Positions 45,857-54,443 of a DNA stretch of 64,000 nucleotides are shown piece by piece. The notes under the pieces were generated by a model. It had not been told where the DNA came from. It did not search any database and was given only the letters and a program-made list of their open reading frames with translations. Numbering within the stretch: the stretch's first letter is position 1; each line of letters begins with the position of its first letter. The stretch is from Endobacterium cereale (GTDB lineage Bacteria; Pseudomonadota; Alphaproteobacteria; Rhizobiales; Rhizobiaceae). The DNA is taken from contig NZ_WIXI01000045.1 in NCBI RefSeq assembly GCF_009617585.1, positions 1-64,000 of the forward strand, read 5' to 3'. The translations under genes and the position numbers were made by a program.

Positions 45857-46486
45857 TCACGACAGTATCTCGGTCAGTGGTATGGTGGGAATGCGACCGG
45901 CATCGAAACCGGAGAGACTGACGTCGATCCGGTCGATATCGAAGCGCACCGGCACATCGAATTCATACCCCGCCGCAACGACTGCTTCCGGCGCAGGTGC
46001 CACCGCAAAGGTCAGAACACCGGTGACATCATCCACGCGCCAGCCCTCGCCCAACCGGGCACCATCGACGGCCACCACGACCGATCCCGGCACCGGTTTG
46101 GCGATCACCCGCTCGAACCCACCACCGGCATCCGCATAGGTTTTGACCAGCTGAAACACCGTGCGCAGCCCGTCGCCCAAGCCAATCACCTGATCGGTCG
46201 CCGACACGGCCACCAGCGGTGCGCAGGATTTGAAATCCACCGGGTCACGAAACCGAAAACCATAAAGCTGGCCGCCGCGCGCCTCGAAAAATGCCAGGAC
46301 CTCATAAAGATCGGCCACCGACTTCACGCCCGATCCGGCATCATAGCTGCGCCGCGAATTGCGCCAGCGGCCATTACGCTGCTCGCGCCCGTTGGACAGG
46401 TTGACGATCTCCGTCTTGCGCACCGGCCCACCACTCACTCCCAGCGCCAGCCGCAACGGAAACCGCACCTCATGAAACCCGCTCAT
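45857..46486 (-). CDS. DUF2460 tail protein (RcGTA g12-like, distal tail)
   Basis: 209 aa. DUF2460 signatures: FHEVRFPLRLALGVSGGP at the N-terminus, an RNGRWRNSRRSYDAG segment and LAFFEARGGQLYGFRFRDPVDF. It makes the distal-tail ring linking tail tube to tip. Preceded by a 140-bp gene-free gap after the tape-measure gene. Confidence 0.91.
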   Translation of the reverse strand: MSGFHEVRFPLRLALGVSGGPVRKTEIVNLSNGREQRNGRWRNSRRSYDAGSGVKSVADLYEVLAFFEARGGQLYGFRFRDPVDFKSCAPLVAVSATDQVIGLGDGLRTVFQLVKTYADAGGGFERVIAKPVPGSVVVAVDGARLGEGWRVDDVTGVLTFAVAPAPEAVVAAGYEFDVPVRFDIDRIDVSLSGFDAGRIPTIPLTEILS

Positions 46487-46627
46487 GACAGATCACTCCC
46501 AAAGCCCCGATATTTTCGCGCAGCATTGCCCGTCACGGACGCCGGAACAGCCATGCCGACACGCCTGTGAAGACCGGCCACACCGCATCGACCAATGTTC
46601 CGCCAAGGAGGCCAATCCACGCCCGTC

Positions 46628-47164
46628 TCAGACGCCACGCTGCCCGCGCGCCACGCTGCGCGCCAGCATCGCCGAAATCTGGCCCTCGCTCTTGCGAAAG
46701 CTCGCAGCATCCGTCGCCGTTACGTTGAACACGATCTGCGCCGCCTGACCGCCGCCACCCGCCGCCACGCCCAGCGATCCATCCGGCCCGCGCCTCAGTG
46801 GCAGAATAGCCTCCGCCCCCGCCTCGCCCATCAGGCCCAGATCACCGCCACCCATCGGAAAAAAGCTTGGCGCACGCACCACGCCACCATCGGCAAACGG
46901 AGTCACCGAACCGATCAGATTGCCGATCGCTCCCGACAACAGGCCCTCCAGCGGCTTCAAACCCGCCGAAAGCGCAATATCCGTCAGCCGGTTTCCCAAA
47001 CCCTTCAAGACATCGTCGAGCCCCCGCCCGCCGACGGTCGCGGATCGCAGCGCCGAGGTCAGCGCAGCACCAAACCTCTGCGAGCGCCCCTCCAGATCGA
47101 CCATTACATCGGAGAGCGCCTGCGCGCCGCTCAGCGTCTCGACTATGCCGTCACCGTTTTCCAT
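46628..47164 (-). CDS. Short tail tape-measure protein (RcGTA g11-like)
   Basis: 178 aa, very short for a tape measure but normal for GTAs, whose tails are short. Hydrophobic helical centre (LSAGLKPLEGLLSGAIGNLIGSV), then ADGGVVRAPSFFPMG and GLMGEAGAEAILPLRRGPDG, typical of the C-terminal part of tape-measure proteins. It sets tail length and helps DNA entry. The start at 47164 (MENGDGIVETL) is chosen; the frame upstream reads through repeat sequence. Confidence 0.87.
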   Translation of the reverse strand: MENGDGIVETLSGAQALSDVMVDLEGRSQRFGAALTSALRSATVGGRGLDDVLKGLGNRLTDIALSAGLKPLEGLLSGAIGNLIGSVTPFADGGVVRAPSFFPMGGGDLGLMGEAGAEAILPLRRGPDGSLGVAAGGGGQAAQIVFNVTATDAASFRKSEGQISAMLARSVARGQRGV

Positions 47165-47233
47165 GGAAACCTCAGTTCTGCCCTCAACGTCAAAATCCGC
47201 AACGGCGCGATGGCTTGAAGAGAAGGCGACCTG

Positions 47234-47323
47234 CTCCCTTCTCGCCGTTTCCATGGCAACGCTGTCACATATGGAATTGAGACAATCTCCCCCTTGAGGG
47301 CGAAATTATCTGGAGCAAGCGGC
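47234..47323. repeat. Dispersed repeat, second copy, between tail chaperone and tape-measure genes
   Basis: Shares CTCCCTTCTCGCCG (47234-47247), TCCCCCTTGAGGG (47288-47300) and GGAGCAAGCGGC (47312-47323) with the region at 39766-40017. It occupies most of the 235-bp gap in an otherwise tightly packed gene row. Confidence 0.75.
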
Positions 47324-47399
47324 ACCCGTTGCATTCCATATGCGATGCCGCTGGTTTTGGTGGGCCGAAGCTGCAAACTCAGCGCTCGGGATGGCGCAC

Positions 47400-47609
47400 T
47401 CACCCGTCCGGAAACGCCGCCATCATCCCTTCAAGCCGATCCCTTGAAAACTTTGCACCACGGCCGGAAAAACCACCCGCAACGCAGAAAAACTCCCGCA
47501 GCGTCAGCGCCCAGAAAACTGCCGGCACAAGCCGCAGCCGGCAAAGCCCGGCATGCATCACCGCCTCCCAGGGAAACGGCTGCACGCGCCCGCCCGCTGC
47601 GGCCCTCAA
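47400..47609 (-). CDS. Phage tail assembly chaperone (RcGTA rcc01693-like)
   Basis: 69 aa. The central motif PFPWEAVMHAGLCRLRLVPA and VFWALTLREF match the small tail-chaperone family that follows gp10 in GTAs. It prevents premature tail-tube polymerisation around the tape measure. Overlaps the gp10 gene by 4 bp. Confidence 0.85.
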   Translation of the reverse strand: MRAAAGGRVQPFPWEAVMHAGLCRLRLVPAVFWALTLREFFCVAGGFSGRGAKFSRDRLEGMMAAFPDG

Positions 47610-47992
47610 GGGTTTGCCGCCACCGCCTTTTCACCACCATTTGCCGTTTCCGCTGCACCGACCCCGCCAAACGTCGCCTCCAGCAGATCACCAACGATAC
47701 GCGCATAACCAGCCACGCCGCCGTCGATGCTCATCGCCGCCACGTCCTCGTCGGCCAGAAGGTTGCCGCCACCTCGCAGCCCGGCACCGATCAGGCGGAT
47801 CATGTCGCCCGCCCTCAACCGGCCCGAGGAAAATCGTTCGGCCAGACCGGAAAGGTCACCGACGGAAAACGCCGCTTCCAGTTCGGCCAACGCCCCCAGC
47901 GTCAGGCACAGAATGCGCCGCTGACCATCCAGCACCGCCTCTATTTCCCCTCGCCGCCGGTTGGCATACCCAATCACCCGCGTCTCCATCAC
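47606..47992 (-). CDS. GTA gp10-family protein
   Basis: 128 aa. GTA_gp10 wording: NRRRGEIEAVLDGQRRILCL, LTLGALAELEAAFSVGDLSG, SGRLRAGDMIRLIGAGLRGG. A GTA-specific tail assembly factor, likely the first half of the tail-chaperone pair. Overlaps its neighbours by 4 bp on both sides. Confidence 0.9.
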   Translation of the reverse strand: MMETRVIGYANRRRGEIEAVLDGQRRILCLTLGALAELEAAFSVGDLSGLAERFSSGRLRAGDMIRLIGAGLRGGGNLLADEDVAAMSIDGGVAGYARIVGDLLEATFGGVGAAETANGGEKAVAANP

Positions 47993-48396
47993 AGCGCCCC
48001 GAAAACGAGGCTGCCGGCCGATTCCAGCGCCAGTTCAAACCGCACCTCACCATCATGTTCGCCGGAATATTCCAGCGCAGTGATCTGGAACGGCCCGCTC
48101 ACCGTGCCGAAATCCGGGATCACAACCTGCCAGGCCACAACGGCGCCGGCAAAATACGTCGAACGCACCAGCGCATCGGACGCCTGATCCTTGAAAATCC
48201 CCGCACCGGTCAACGAAGCGCGCTGCACACCTGCCCCGCCCAGCAGTTCGCGCCAGCGCCCGGCACTTTCCGCATCGGTCACATCGACCGTCTGGGTATT
48301 GAAGGCCAGCCGTTTGCTCCTCAGCCCCGCCACAGTCTGAAACCCGTTGCCGCCTTCCAGCTTCAACAGCAGGTCCTTGCCCTTCTGCGCCACCAT
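47989..48396 (-). CDS. Major tail tube protein, TP901-1 family (RcGTA g9-like)
   Basis: 135 aa. Opening VAQKGKDLLLKLEGGNGFQT, then TQTVDVTDAESAGRWREL and ITALEYSGEHDGEVRFELAL, the phage_TP901-1 major-tail pattern. Builds the tail tube. It begins a tight block after the MFS gene interruption. Confidence 0.91.
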   Translation of the reverse strand: MVAQKGKDLLLKLEGGNGFQTVAGLRSKRLAFNTQTVDVTDAESAGRWRELLGGAGVQRASLTGAGIFKDQASDALVRSTYFAGAVVAWQVVIPDFGTVSGPFQITALEYSGEHDGEVRFELALESAGSLVFGAL

Positions 48397-48578
48397 GCTG
48401 CACTCCCTTGCTCTTGAGTTCGAATTGTTGGCCGCGACCGGAGCGCTTCCCGTCGATTGAAATGCCTGCTGATACCGGGCATCCGCGGCAGCGTGCTCTG
48501 CGAAAACCGGTTCCGATTTCCAAAGTGATGCTGTAGCGTCAAAATCCCGTCCTTCACCTCACCCGACACGCACCCGCC

Positions 48579-49799
48579 ATGCCCTTTTCCGCCCGTTCGG
48601 CCCAGACCATCGGCGTCCTTGCCGTCACGCAGCTGATCGGCTGGGGCACGACCTTCGAATCCATCGGTGTGCTCGGCCGCAAGCTGGCGCCCGATCTCGG
48701 CCTTGCCAACGAGGTCGTGTATGCCGGCCTGTCGGTGATGATGATGGTCAGCGCGCTTGCAAGCCCGCTCGTCGGAAAACTGCTCGATCGCCACGGCGCC
48801 GCGCGTGTCATGGCAGTCGGCTCGCTGTTCTTCGCCGCTGGCCTCTGCCTGCTGGCCTCATCCGCCGATGTGGTCACCTATGCCGCATCCTGGGTCATTC
48901 TCGGCCTCGGCGGCGCCTTCGTCCTGTCCGCTCCAGCCTTTACCGCCGTCGTTGAACGCGAAGGGGCAGCCGGCAAGCGCACCATTGCCATCCTCATGCT
49001 GTTCACCGGCCTCTCGGCCACCATTTTCTGGCCCCTGCTCAGCCTCATGTCGGATCTCGCCGGCTGGCGCAGCACGCTCCTCATGGCAGCCGCCCTGCAT
49101 GCCTTTGTCTGCATGCCGCTTTATATGTTCTGCCTGCCCAAACCGGTCGCTCTCGAAAAATCCGGCGAAAGCGCCGATCTCGCTCCGGTTCCGCTGACGG
49201 AAAACGACAGAAAAAACGCCTTTCTGCTGATGGCGATCACGGCATCCATCGCTTCCTTTGTCACATTCGGCATGTCACCGTCGCTTCTGGAAGTGCTGCA
49301 CCAGTTCGGCGCCACGCCCGAATTCGCCCTGCAACTTGCCGCCGCACGCGGCGTGCTGGGCATTTCCGCACGCGGTTTCGACATGCTGCTCGGCAAGCGC
49401 GGTAATCCGTTCCTCACATCCGTCACCGGCTGCAGCCTCATGGTTGCGGCCTTCGCCTGCCTCGTCCTTCTACCGGCCTCGACCACGACGCTCTGGCTTT
49501 TCATCGCGCTTTACGGTTTTGGCTCCGGCATACTCGTGGTCGCCCGTGCGCTTCTGCCGCTCGCCCTGTTTTCACCGCGCGAATACGGCCGTCAGGCAAC
49601 CCGCCTCGCCATGCCGCAAAACATCGCCAATGCGCTCGCACCGGTCATTTTTACGGCACTGATCGACCGCACCGGCATCACCTCAGCGGTCATCATCGCC
49701 ATCGCACTGTCCGGCGTCGCGCTCACCGCCATCATCATGCTGATCTCGCTGGTCCGGCGCGTGCGGGCAAAAGTCGCGCTCACTCCGTCACGGCTCTGA
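48579..49799 (+). CDS. MFS transporter inserted antisense in the GTA cluster
   Basis: 406 aa, 12 helices. MFS motif A (GKLLDRHGAARVMAVGS) after TM2 and an LGLGGAFVLSAPAFTAVVER TM4-5 region. Substrate unknown; no adjacent regulator. It sits between tail-terminator and major-tail genes but on the plus strand, and its 3' end overlaps the tail-terminator stop by 20 bp (49780-49799). It is not a virion component. Codon use looks like the host, so it appears well adapted. Confidence 0.87.
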   Translation: MPFSARSAQTIGVLAVTQLIGWGTTFESIGVLGRKLAPDLGLANEVVYAGLSVMMMVSALASPLVGKLLDRHGAARVMAVGSLFFAAGLCLLASSADVVTYAASWVILGLGGAFVLSAPAFTAVVEREGAAGKRTIAILMLFTGLSATIFWPLLSLMSDLAGWRSTLLMAAALHAFVCMPLYMFCLPKPVALEKSGESADLAPVPLTENDRKNAFLLMAITASIASFVTFGMSPSLLEVLHQFGATPEFALQLAAARGVLGISARGFDMLLGKRGNPFLTSVTGCSLMVAAFACLVLLPASTTTLWLFIALYGFGSGILVVARALLPLALFSPREYGRQATRLAMPQNIANALAPVIFTALIDRTGITSAVIIAIALSGVALTAIIMLISLVRRVRAKVALTPSRL

Positions 49800-50169
49800 A
49801 CCGCATCTCCGCCAGCTGAAACTTTGTCTTGGTCTCACGCCCTGTGTGCGTGCCACGATGCGTGAGGTTCACCAGGTCAGCACCTTCCAACGCCAGCGCC
49901 GCATCATGCAAAAGTTCCCGCACACGCGCTGCAATCACCTGCGCCTCACGCCGTCCTTCCGCCAGTGACCACACTTCCAGCGTCACCAGATGCACCTGCA
50001 GCGTCTCGCCGTCCTCATCGCGGCTGTCGATCTCGCCGAACACGATGCACGGCATTTTTCCCCGTGCCACCATCCGATCCCGCACACCATCCGGTCCCAC
50101 CAGCGCCTGCAGCCCGGCATCACCCGAAAGTCGCGCAAACATCGCCTTCACCAAAGCATTGGCCGCCAT
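49780..50169 (-). CDS. DUF3168 tail terminator protein (RcGTA g8-like)
   Basis: 129 aa. DUF3168 pattern: VKAMFARLSGDAGLQALVG, IVFGEIDSRDEDGE and LEVWSLAEGRREAQVIAARV. Closes the tail tube at its head-proximal end. Its ATG shares one base with the stop of the preceding gene (TGATG at 50171-50167), so it is coupled. The 3' end overlaps the convergent MFS gene. Confidence 0.9.
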   Translation of the reverse strand: MAANALVKAMFARLSGDAGLQALVGPDGVRDRMVARGKMPCIVFGEIDSRDEDGETLQVHLVTLEVWSLAEGRREAQVIAARVRELLHDAALALEGADLVNLTHRGTHTGRETKTKFQLAEMRFRAVTE

Positions 50170-50507
50170 CACGCCCCCTCCTCCTCGCAATGGCAGACGA
50201 GGTAACGCCGCGTCTCATCCGGGTCGCGCACCGCCCGGATGACAAACAGCCGCTCCCCCTTGCGAAACCGCTGTCCGCCCAGAATGCTGTCGCGAAAACG
50301 CACCCAGATCCGGTGCGTCACAACAGCCGTTTCCGTCGCCGCGCCCTTCTCCGAAACCACGAATGACACCGGCTCGATCCGCGCCCACATGGACGACAAA
50401 ACGGACCAGACCGGCACCGCACCACCCTGCCCATCCGACTGCGGCTCCGCCGTTTCCAGATCCAGCCGCGCCGTCATCTGTCCGGGATCGAAAAACGTGA
50501 CCGGCAT
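50169..50507 (-). CDS. Phage head-tail adaptor/head-closure protein (RcGTA g7-like)
   Basis: 112 aa. Head-tail adaptor family: MTARLDLETAEPQSDGQGG, VWSVLSSMWARIEPVS and THRIWVRFRDSILGGQRFRK. Acts as the stopper between portal/connector and tail. Lies 4 bp after the connector gene and overlaps the next gene by one base. Confidence 0.9.
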   Translation of the reverse strand: MPVTFFDPGQMTARLDLETAEPQSDGQGGAVPVWSVLSSMWARIEPVSFVVSEKGAATETAVVTHRIWVRFRDSILGGQRFRKGERLFVIRAVRDPDETRRYLVCHCEEEGA

Positions 50508-50511
50508 TTTT

Positions 50512-51081
50512 TCAGAGCCTCCGCAGCCGGTAGCTAGCGATCAACCGCTCATATCCGTCCGGAATACCGGCCGGCTGATCTTCCGGTGCCACCACGCCCC
50601 GAAAGGCGAACATGTGCGCCACATGCAGAAGCATCGCCCTTTTCAGCCCGTCCGGCACCTCGACGGCAGTCTCGCCGAAGCCGGCGACAAAGACGATCTC
50701 GATACCGTTCATCACCTGCCCGGGTGTCGGCGGATCGCGCAGCCAAAGCCGCGCCGGCCGTCCCTCGCCATCCAGCAGATGCTCTTCAAGTGACACTTCA
50801 ACCGGCGCGCCGCCATGATCATAAACGGTCACGTTTTGAATGGCTTGCACCGGATATTTGACGATCTTCAAGATGCCGTCGCGCGGCCAGGCATCGAGAC
50901 ACAGCCGCCAGGTTTGCGCGATCAGGCAAAGGCCGGTGTCGCGCTCCAGATGTTCACGCGCGGTGATGATGAGAGATGCCAGAAGCGCATCTTCATGGCC
51001 GTCATCAAGACGCAGATGTGCTTTCGTTTCGGCAAGCGTGATCGGCTCCGCGGTCGGCGGAGTGGTCAGAATATAGGTCAT
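50512..51081 (-). CDS. Head-tail connector protein (RcGTA g6-like, gp6 family)
   Basis: 189 aa. N-terminal TLAETKAHLRLDDGHEDALL and LIITAREHLERDTG are the phage gp6-like connector motif. It docks on the portal ring. The start at 51081 (MTYILTTPPTA) is preferred; the upstream frame runs into repeat sequence. Confidence 0.9.
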   Translation of the reverse strand: MTYILTTPPTAEPITLAETKAHLRLDDGHEDALLASLIITAREHLERDTGLCLIAQTWRLCLDAWPRDGILKIVKYPVQAIQNVTVYDHGGAPVEVSLEEHLLDGEGRPARLWLRDPPTPGQVMNGIEIVFVAGFGETAVEVPDGLKRAMLLHVAHMFAFRGVVAPEDQPAGIPDGYERLIASYRLRRL

Positions 51082-51110
51082 GGTTTGCTTTCGTCGGAAA
51101 AGCAAAAGCC

Positions 51111-51247
51111 CCGTCATTCCTGTGCTTGTCACAGGAACCCAGCCACTGCGCGTCTGCGCTGCGGGAGACTCTTTGCAGGTCTGAAAAGTCCCTCAGCGTC
51201 GTGGACACGACGCTGAAGGATCCCCGACACAAGGGCGGGGATGACGG
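51111..51247. repeat. MITE-like palindromic repeat between capsid and connector genes
   Basis: 137 bp bounded by near-perfect 10-bp inverted ends (CCGTCATTCC at 51111-51120; GGGATGACGG at 51238-51247). Internal hairpins: TTCCTGTG-N5-CACAGGAA (51117-51137) and TCAGCGTCGTG-GA-CACGACGCTGA (51193-51216). It resembles rhizobial intergenic palindromic elements and encodes nothing. Confidence 0.75.
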
Positions 51248-51271
51248 AGAACAATGAGAGCCCTATCAAAC

Positions 51272-52522
51272 TCAATTGGCCGAGAACTTCACCACCTTGA
51301 TCGCCTCGAAGTTCTGCACGCCGCCGCCAACGCGTTTGGTGGTGTAGAACAGCACATACGGTTTCGCCGAATACGGATCGCGCAAGATCCGCACCCCCGC
51401 CCGATCAACCACCAGATAACCCGAACGAAAATCCCCGAACGCGATCGCCGTCGCGTTGGCGGCAATGTCCGGCATCTCTTCCGCCTCCGCCACGGGAAAA
51501 CCGATCAGCGACGCCGCTTGGCCTGCAGATGCCGGCGGGCGCCACAGGTAATTGCCGTCCGCATCCTTGAACTTTCGAACCTCGGCCTGCGTGCGCCGAT
51601 TCATCATGAAGGTGGCATTCTGCCGGTGTTTCGCCTTCAGCGCATAGATCACATCCACCAGCGTATCGGAGGGATTTGCCGCCTTGAACGCTCCGGCCAC
51701 GCCGGTCGCCACATGGCCAAGACTGCCCCAGGCCCAGTCTTCCTCGGCGATGGTCGGATAAGACAGAAAGCCCTTCGGTTTGTTGACGCCATCACCGCGC
51801 ACAAAGGCGTCTCCCTCCTGCTCTGCAAACACCACATCCACCTCGCCGGCAATCCACGCCTCGATATCCACCGCCGCGTCATCCAGCAGCGCCTGCGTTG
51901 CCGCCGGCATGGCGTAAAGTTCCATGGTCGGAAACGTCAGTTCGGACAGCTGCGGCGTGTCGGTCTGCGGCCGCGCCGCCGTTTCTGAAACCCAGCCGGT
52001 CGCCAGTCCCGCCGCCGCAAACGGCTTTTTCAGCACCGCCCCGGAAACCATGCGCACCGTCGAAAGAGCACGCATCGGCGAGACAACGGAAACCCGCCGC
52101 CCGATCTCGTTGTCGGTTTCCGGCGGCACCAGATAGCCACCATCCGCGCCGGCGGAACCGGAAAAGGCCTTGGCTTCCAGCTCGCGCAGCCCCTGCTCGT
52201 CGCCACGGCGGATATAGGCATCGAAAGCCGCCTTGTGCTCCGCCGCTTCAGGTCCAACATCACGGCCAGAACCAAGTGCCGGCCGCGCCTTCTTCAAAAG
52301 TAGCTGGTCGAGCGACTTCTTGTTATCGTCGACGGCACGGTTGATGCGGTCCATCTTGTCCCGCGTCACCACATCGGCGGACAGCTTTTCCTCGATCTCG
52401 CCGAGCCGCTTGTCGTTCACATCCTTGAAGGCTTCGAACGCCTCCATGAAATCCTCGAAAGCCGCCGTCACCGTATCCGGCACGGCCTTCACTTCAGGCG
52501 CCACACGCATCTGTTCCGTCAT
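51272..52522 (-). CDS. HK97-fold major capsid protein (RcGTA g5-like)
   Basis: 416 aa. The N-terminal 110 residues are a charged coiled-coil scaffold (MEAFEAFKDVNDKRLGEIEE) expected to be removed by the prohead protease. The capsid domain follows (GADGGYLVPPETDNEIGRRV; ALLDDAAVDIEAWIAGEVD; GFLSYPTI; NATFMMNRRTQAEVRKFKD). The start at 52522 (MTEQMRVAPE) is chosen; ATG 52531 is possible. Lies 26 bp after the protease gene. Confidence 0.94.
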   Translation of the reverse strand: MTEQMRVAPEVKAVPDTVTAAFEDFMEAFEAFKDVNDKRLGEIEEKLSADVVTRDKMDRINRAVDDNKKSLDQLLLKKARPALGSGRDVGPEAAEHKAAFDAYIRRGDEQGLRELEAKAFSGSAGADGGYLVPPETDNEIGRRVSVVSPMRALSTVRMVSGAVLKKPFAAAGLATGWVSETAARPQTDTPQLSELTFPTMELYAMPAATQALLDDAAVDIEAWIAGEVDVVFAEQEGDAFVRGDGVNKPKGFLSYPTIAEEDWAWGSLGHVATGVAGAFKAANPSDTLVDVIYALKAKHRQNATFMMNRRTQAEVRKFKDADGNYLWRPPASAGQAASLIGFPVAEAEEMPDIAANATAIAFGDFRSGYLVVDRAGVRILRDPYSAKPYVLFYTTKRVGGGVQNFEAIKVVKFSAN

Positions 52523-52548
52523 CTCGATCATCCCCAATGGTTGGATTT

Positions 52549-53124
52549 TCAGGTTGGCTTGAAAGTTGAAGCAAACATCAGTTTCGCCGCCCGCCGCATC
52601 TGGCGGACGAGTTCGGTTTCCCGGTCCCGAAAGAAGCGCGCATGTTTCACATCGGATACCCGAGCCGAAGGCAGCATCGGAAAGGTCACGACGGAAATCT
52701 CCCAAAGCTCGGCTTCGAGAATGCGCCGCACCCCGGTTTTGGCATCAGTGCGGGCCTTCACACTGCGAAAGCCGATCGACAGACCGTCCAGAGCGCCCGT
52801 TTTCATCAGCGAAAACACCTCGCGCGCCCTTGCCACGCCGGGAGACAAAACACCCTCGACATAAAGCCCGCGCGCATCCTCGCGAATGGTCTTCCAGGCG
52901 CCGATCGGCTCGGCAGGATCATGCTGGTAAAGCATGCGCACCTGCCCCGCCCCGCGCTCCACCAAAGACTGCCGAAACGCCCCGCGCTCGATCGTATCGC
53001 GGCCGAGATCGACCTCACCGAACACGCTGGCATAACCGGAAAACACCCCGTCGCCGGTAATGCCCGCCAGTTCCAGATTGGCGAATTTGCGCGCATGGGG
53101 TCGCGGCCCGCGATAAGCGTGCAT
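52549..53124 (-). CDS. HK97-family prohead protease (RcGTA g4-like)
   Basis: 191 aa. U35-type protease: GYASVFGEVDLGRDTIERGA, the catalytic-His motif MLYQHDPAEPIG, and the Ser region GALDGLSIGFRSVKA followed by LWEISVVTFPM. It trims the capsid scaffold during head maturation. It begins the capsid block; a 115-bp gap separates it from a plus-strand small gene. Confidence 0.92.
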   Translation of the reverse strand: MHAYRGPRPHARKFANLELAGITGDGVFSGYASVFGEVDLGRDTIERGAFRQSLVERGAGQVRMLYQHDPAEPIGAWKTIREDARGLYVEGVLSPGVARAREVFSLMKTGALDGLSIGFRSVKARTDAKTGVRRILEAELWEISVVTFPMLPSARVSDVKHARFFRDRETELVRQMRRAAKLMFASTFKPT

Positions 53125-53239
53125 GAAAACTCTCCTCGATTTTCTGATTGTTCACCGCACCGATCGGGACAGATGTATCCCTTGCGTGCCGGCAATCTCA
53201 GCCGTTATGTCTAGGTGCCATCGCATCGGGAAACGCCTC

Positions 53240-53536
53240 ATGACCTGCAGCACCTGCGAGGATTTTTCACAGCCGCGCCCGATCCGTCTACCGGCGGATC
53301 TGACAAGCGCAATCCTCCTGCTGCAGGCCGCCGTGGCGCAAGGCCGGCTCACCGTCCTGCCGGCCTATAGTGCCACCTACACCCTGCCCGCCTTCTCCAC
53401 CCTCGACGCCGAAGGCCCATGGCACGAGATCGTGGAGAACCGCTTTGCCTGTACGGCATGCGGCCAAAAATACCTTTTGAGCGCCGAAACCTATCATGGC
53501 CACGGCGGCAGTCTGGAAGTCATGACGGCCCCCTAA
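53240..53536 (+). CDS. Small zinc-ribbon-like hypothetical protein, antisense in GTA cluster
   Basis: 98 aa from ATG 53240. Two Cys pairs (MTCSTCED at the N-terminus and FACTACGQKYLL near residue 70) look like a split zinc knuckle or ribbon. A helical middle (LTSAILLLQAAVAQGRLTVL) and LDAEGPWHEIVENRFACTAC suggest a folded protein. Function unknown; not a known GTA component. Confidence 0.55.
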   Translation: MTCSTCEDFSQPRPIRLPADLTSAILLLQAAVAQGRLTVLPAYSATYTLPAFSTLDAEGPWHEIVENRFACTACGQKYLLSAETYHGHGGSLEVMTAP

Positions 53537-53620
53537 ACGAGCGCGACCAGCCAGCCCGAATTGAGCCGCGGCCACAGCCACGCTATAATTCCTCCGACAA
53601 ACCCCGCGCGGGAGGAAGAC

Positions 53621-53818
53621 ATGCAGACGCTGTTCCTGATCGCACTCGGCTTCGTATCCGGCTCGGCCATATTAGCCGGCTGCATCTATACGGCCGTCAG
53701 GCTACCCGGCGTTTTTCGAAAACCACGGCTCGCGGCACCGCTCGGCCGCTCGGATAAGCGCGGCGATGCCAATGGTGCGTTCTATGCCGGCCCCTTGGGC
53801 AATGACAGCAGCTGCTGA
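53621..53818 (+). CDS. Small membrane protein, antisense in GTA cluster
   Basis: 65 aa with one N-terminal membrane helix (LFLIALGFVSGSAILAGCIY) and a basic then Gly/Asn-rich tail. The ATG at 53621 follows GGGAGGAAGAC, a strong ribosome site. Stop 3 bp from the convergent membrane-protein gene. Function unknown. Confidence 0.6.
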   Translation: MQTLFLIALGFVSGSAILAGCIYTAVRLPGVFRKPRLAAPLGRSDKRGDANGAFYAGPLGNDSSC

Positions 53819-53821
53819 CGC

Positions 53822-54163
53822 CTACCCCGATTTCCTGCCATACCGCGCCGCCAGCCGCGACAGTGCCCCCAGCACCCACCAGGCGCACAGGCTCGCCGCA
53901 GCAGACCCTGCCAGCATCAGGTCGGTCGTGGAAACGTCATCGGAAATCCCCGCCCGCTCGGAAAGCCAGATGCCCGCCGGTCCGCCAAAGATCAGGCCGC
54001 AACTGACGCCGGTCGCAAAACGGCTTAATGCCTCGCGCCGGCTTTTGGGCAGGAGATAGATCAGCGAGACCGCCGCACCGGCAATCGCGCCCACCACCTT
54101 GGCGGCCCACATGCCGGCATCGTTTCCGATACCGGCTCCCAGATCGGTGCCGAGTTCAGTCAT
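53822..54163 (-). CDS. Small GTA-linked membrane protein (DUF6107-like)
   Basis: 113 aa, three predicted helices (AAKVVGAIAGAAVSLIYLLP; FATGVSCGLIFGGPAGIWLS; LMLAGSAAASLCAWWVLGAL). I recall proteins of this wording from rhizobial GTA clusters between portal and protease genes (RcGTA g3.5 position); the family label DUF6107 is from memory. The start at 54163 is chosen over 54199. Role unknown, perhaps assembly at the membrane. Confidence 0.65.
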   Translation of the reverse strand: MTELGTDLGAGIGNDAGMWAAKVVGAIAGAAVSLIYLLPKSRREALSRFATGVSCGLIFGGPAGIWLSERAGISDDVSTTDLMLAGSAAASLCAWWVLGALSRLAARYGRKSG

Positions 54164-54443
54164 TGTTAACCATTCCCTGCGAGAGTGAGGACCTGTCACA
54201 TGTCAAGCAAGATCAGCAGACGTGTGACCATAACGGCGCCGAACCGGCACCGGGGACGGAAAATCCGCCCGATCAAGGTTGCAGAATCCACGGCTCCGCT
54301 CCTCGAAACCACTTTAACTTCCGGCGTTTTCGCGAGTCATCAGAATCGCTTGGCACGATCTTCTGGCAGATTGAGTCCACGCTCTGAGAGGTTGAGTGAA
54401 CATCTTCATCCAGGACATCAGCGGTCCGTCTGACCACCAATAA

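Noticed and set aside
44969..46570. 546-codon plus-strand frame opposite DUF2163/DUF2460 genes
   Set aside because: Antisense to two well-recognised tail genes; composition is His/Arg/Gln-rich and no domain is visible.
54185..54433. Small plus-strand frame between the DUF6107-like and toxin genes
   Set aside because: Basic, low-information translation with no good ribosome site; the 280-bp gap is better read as non-coding.
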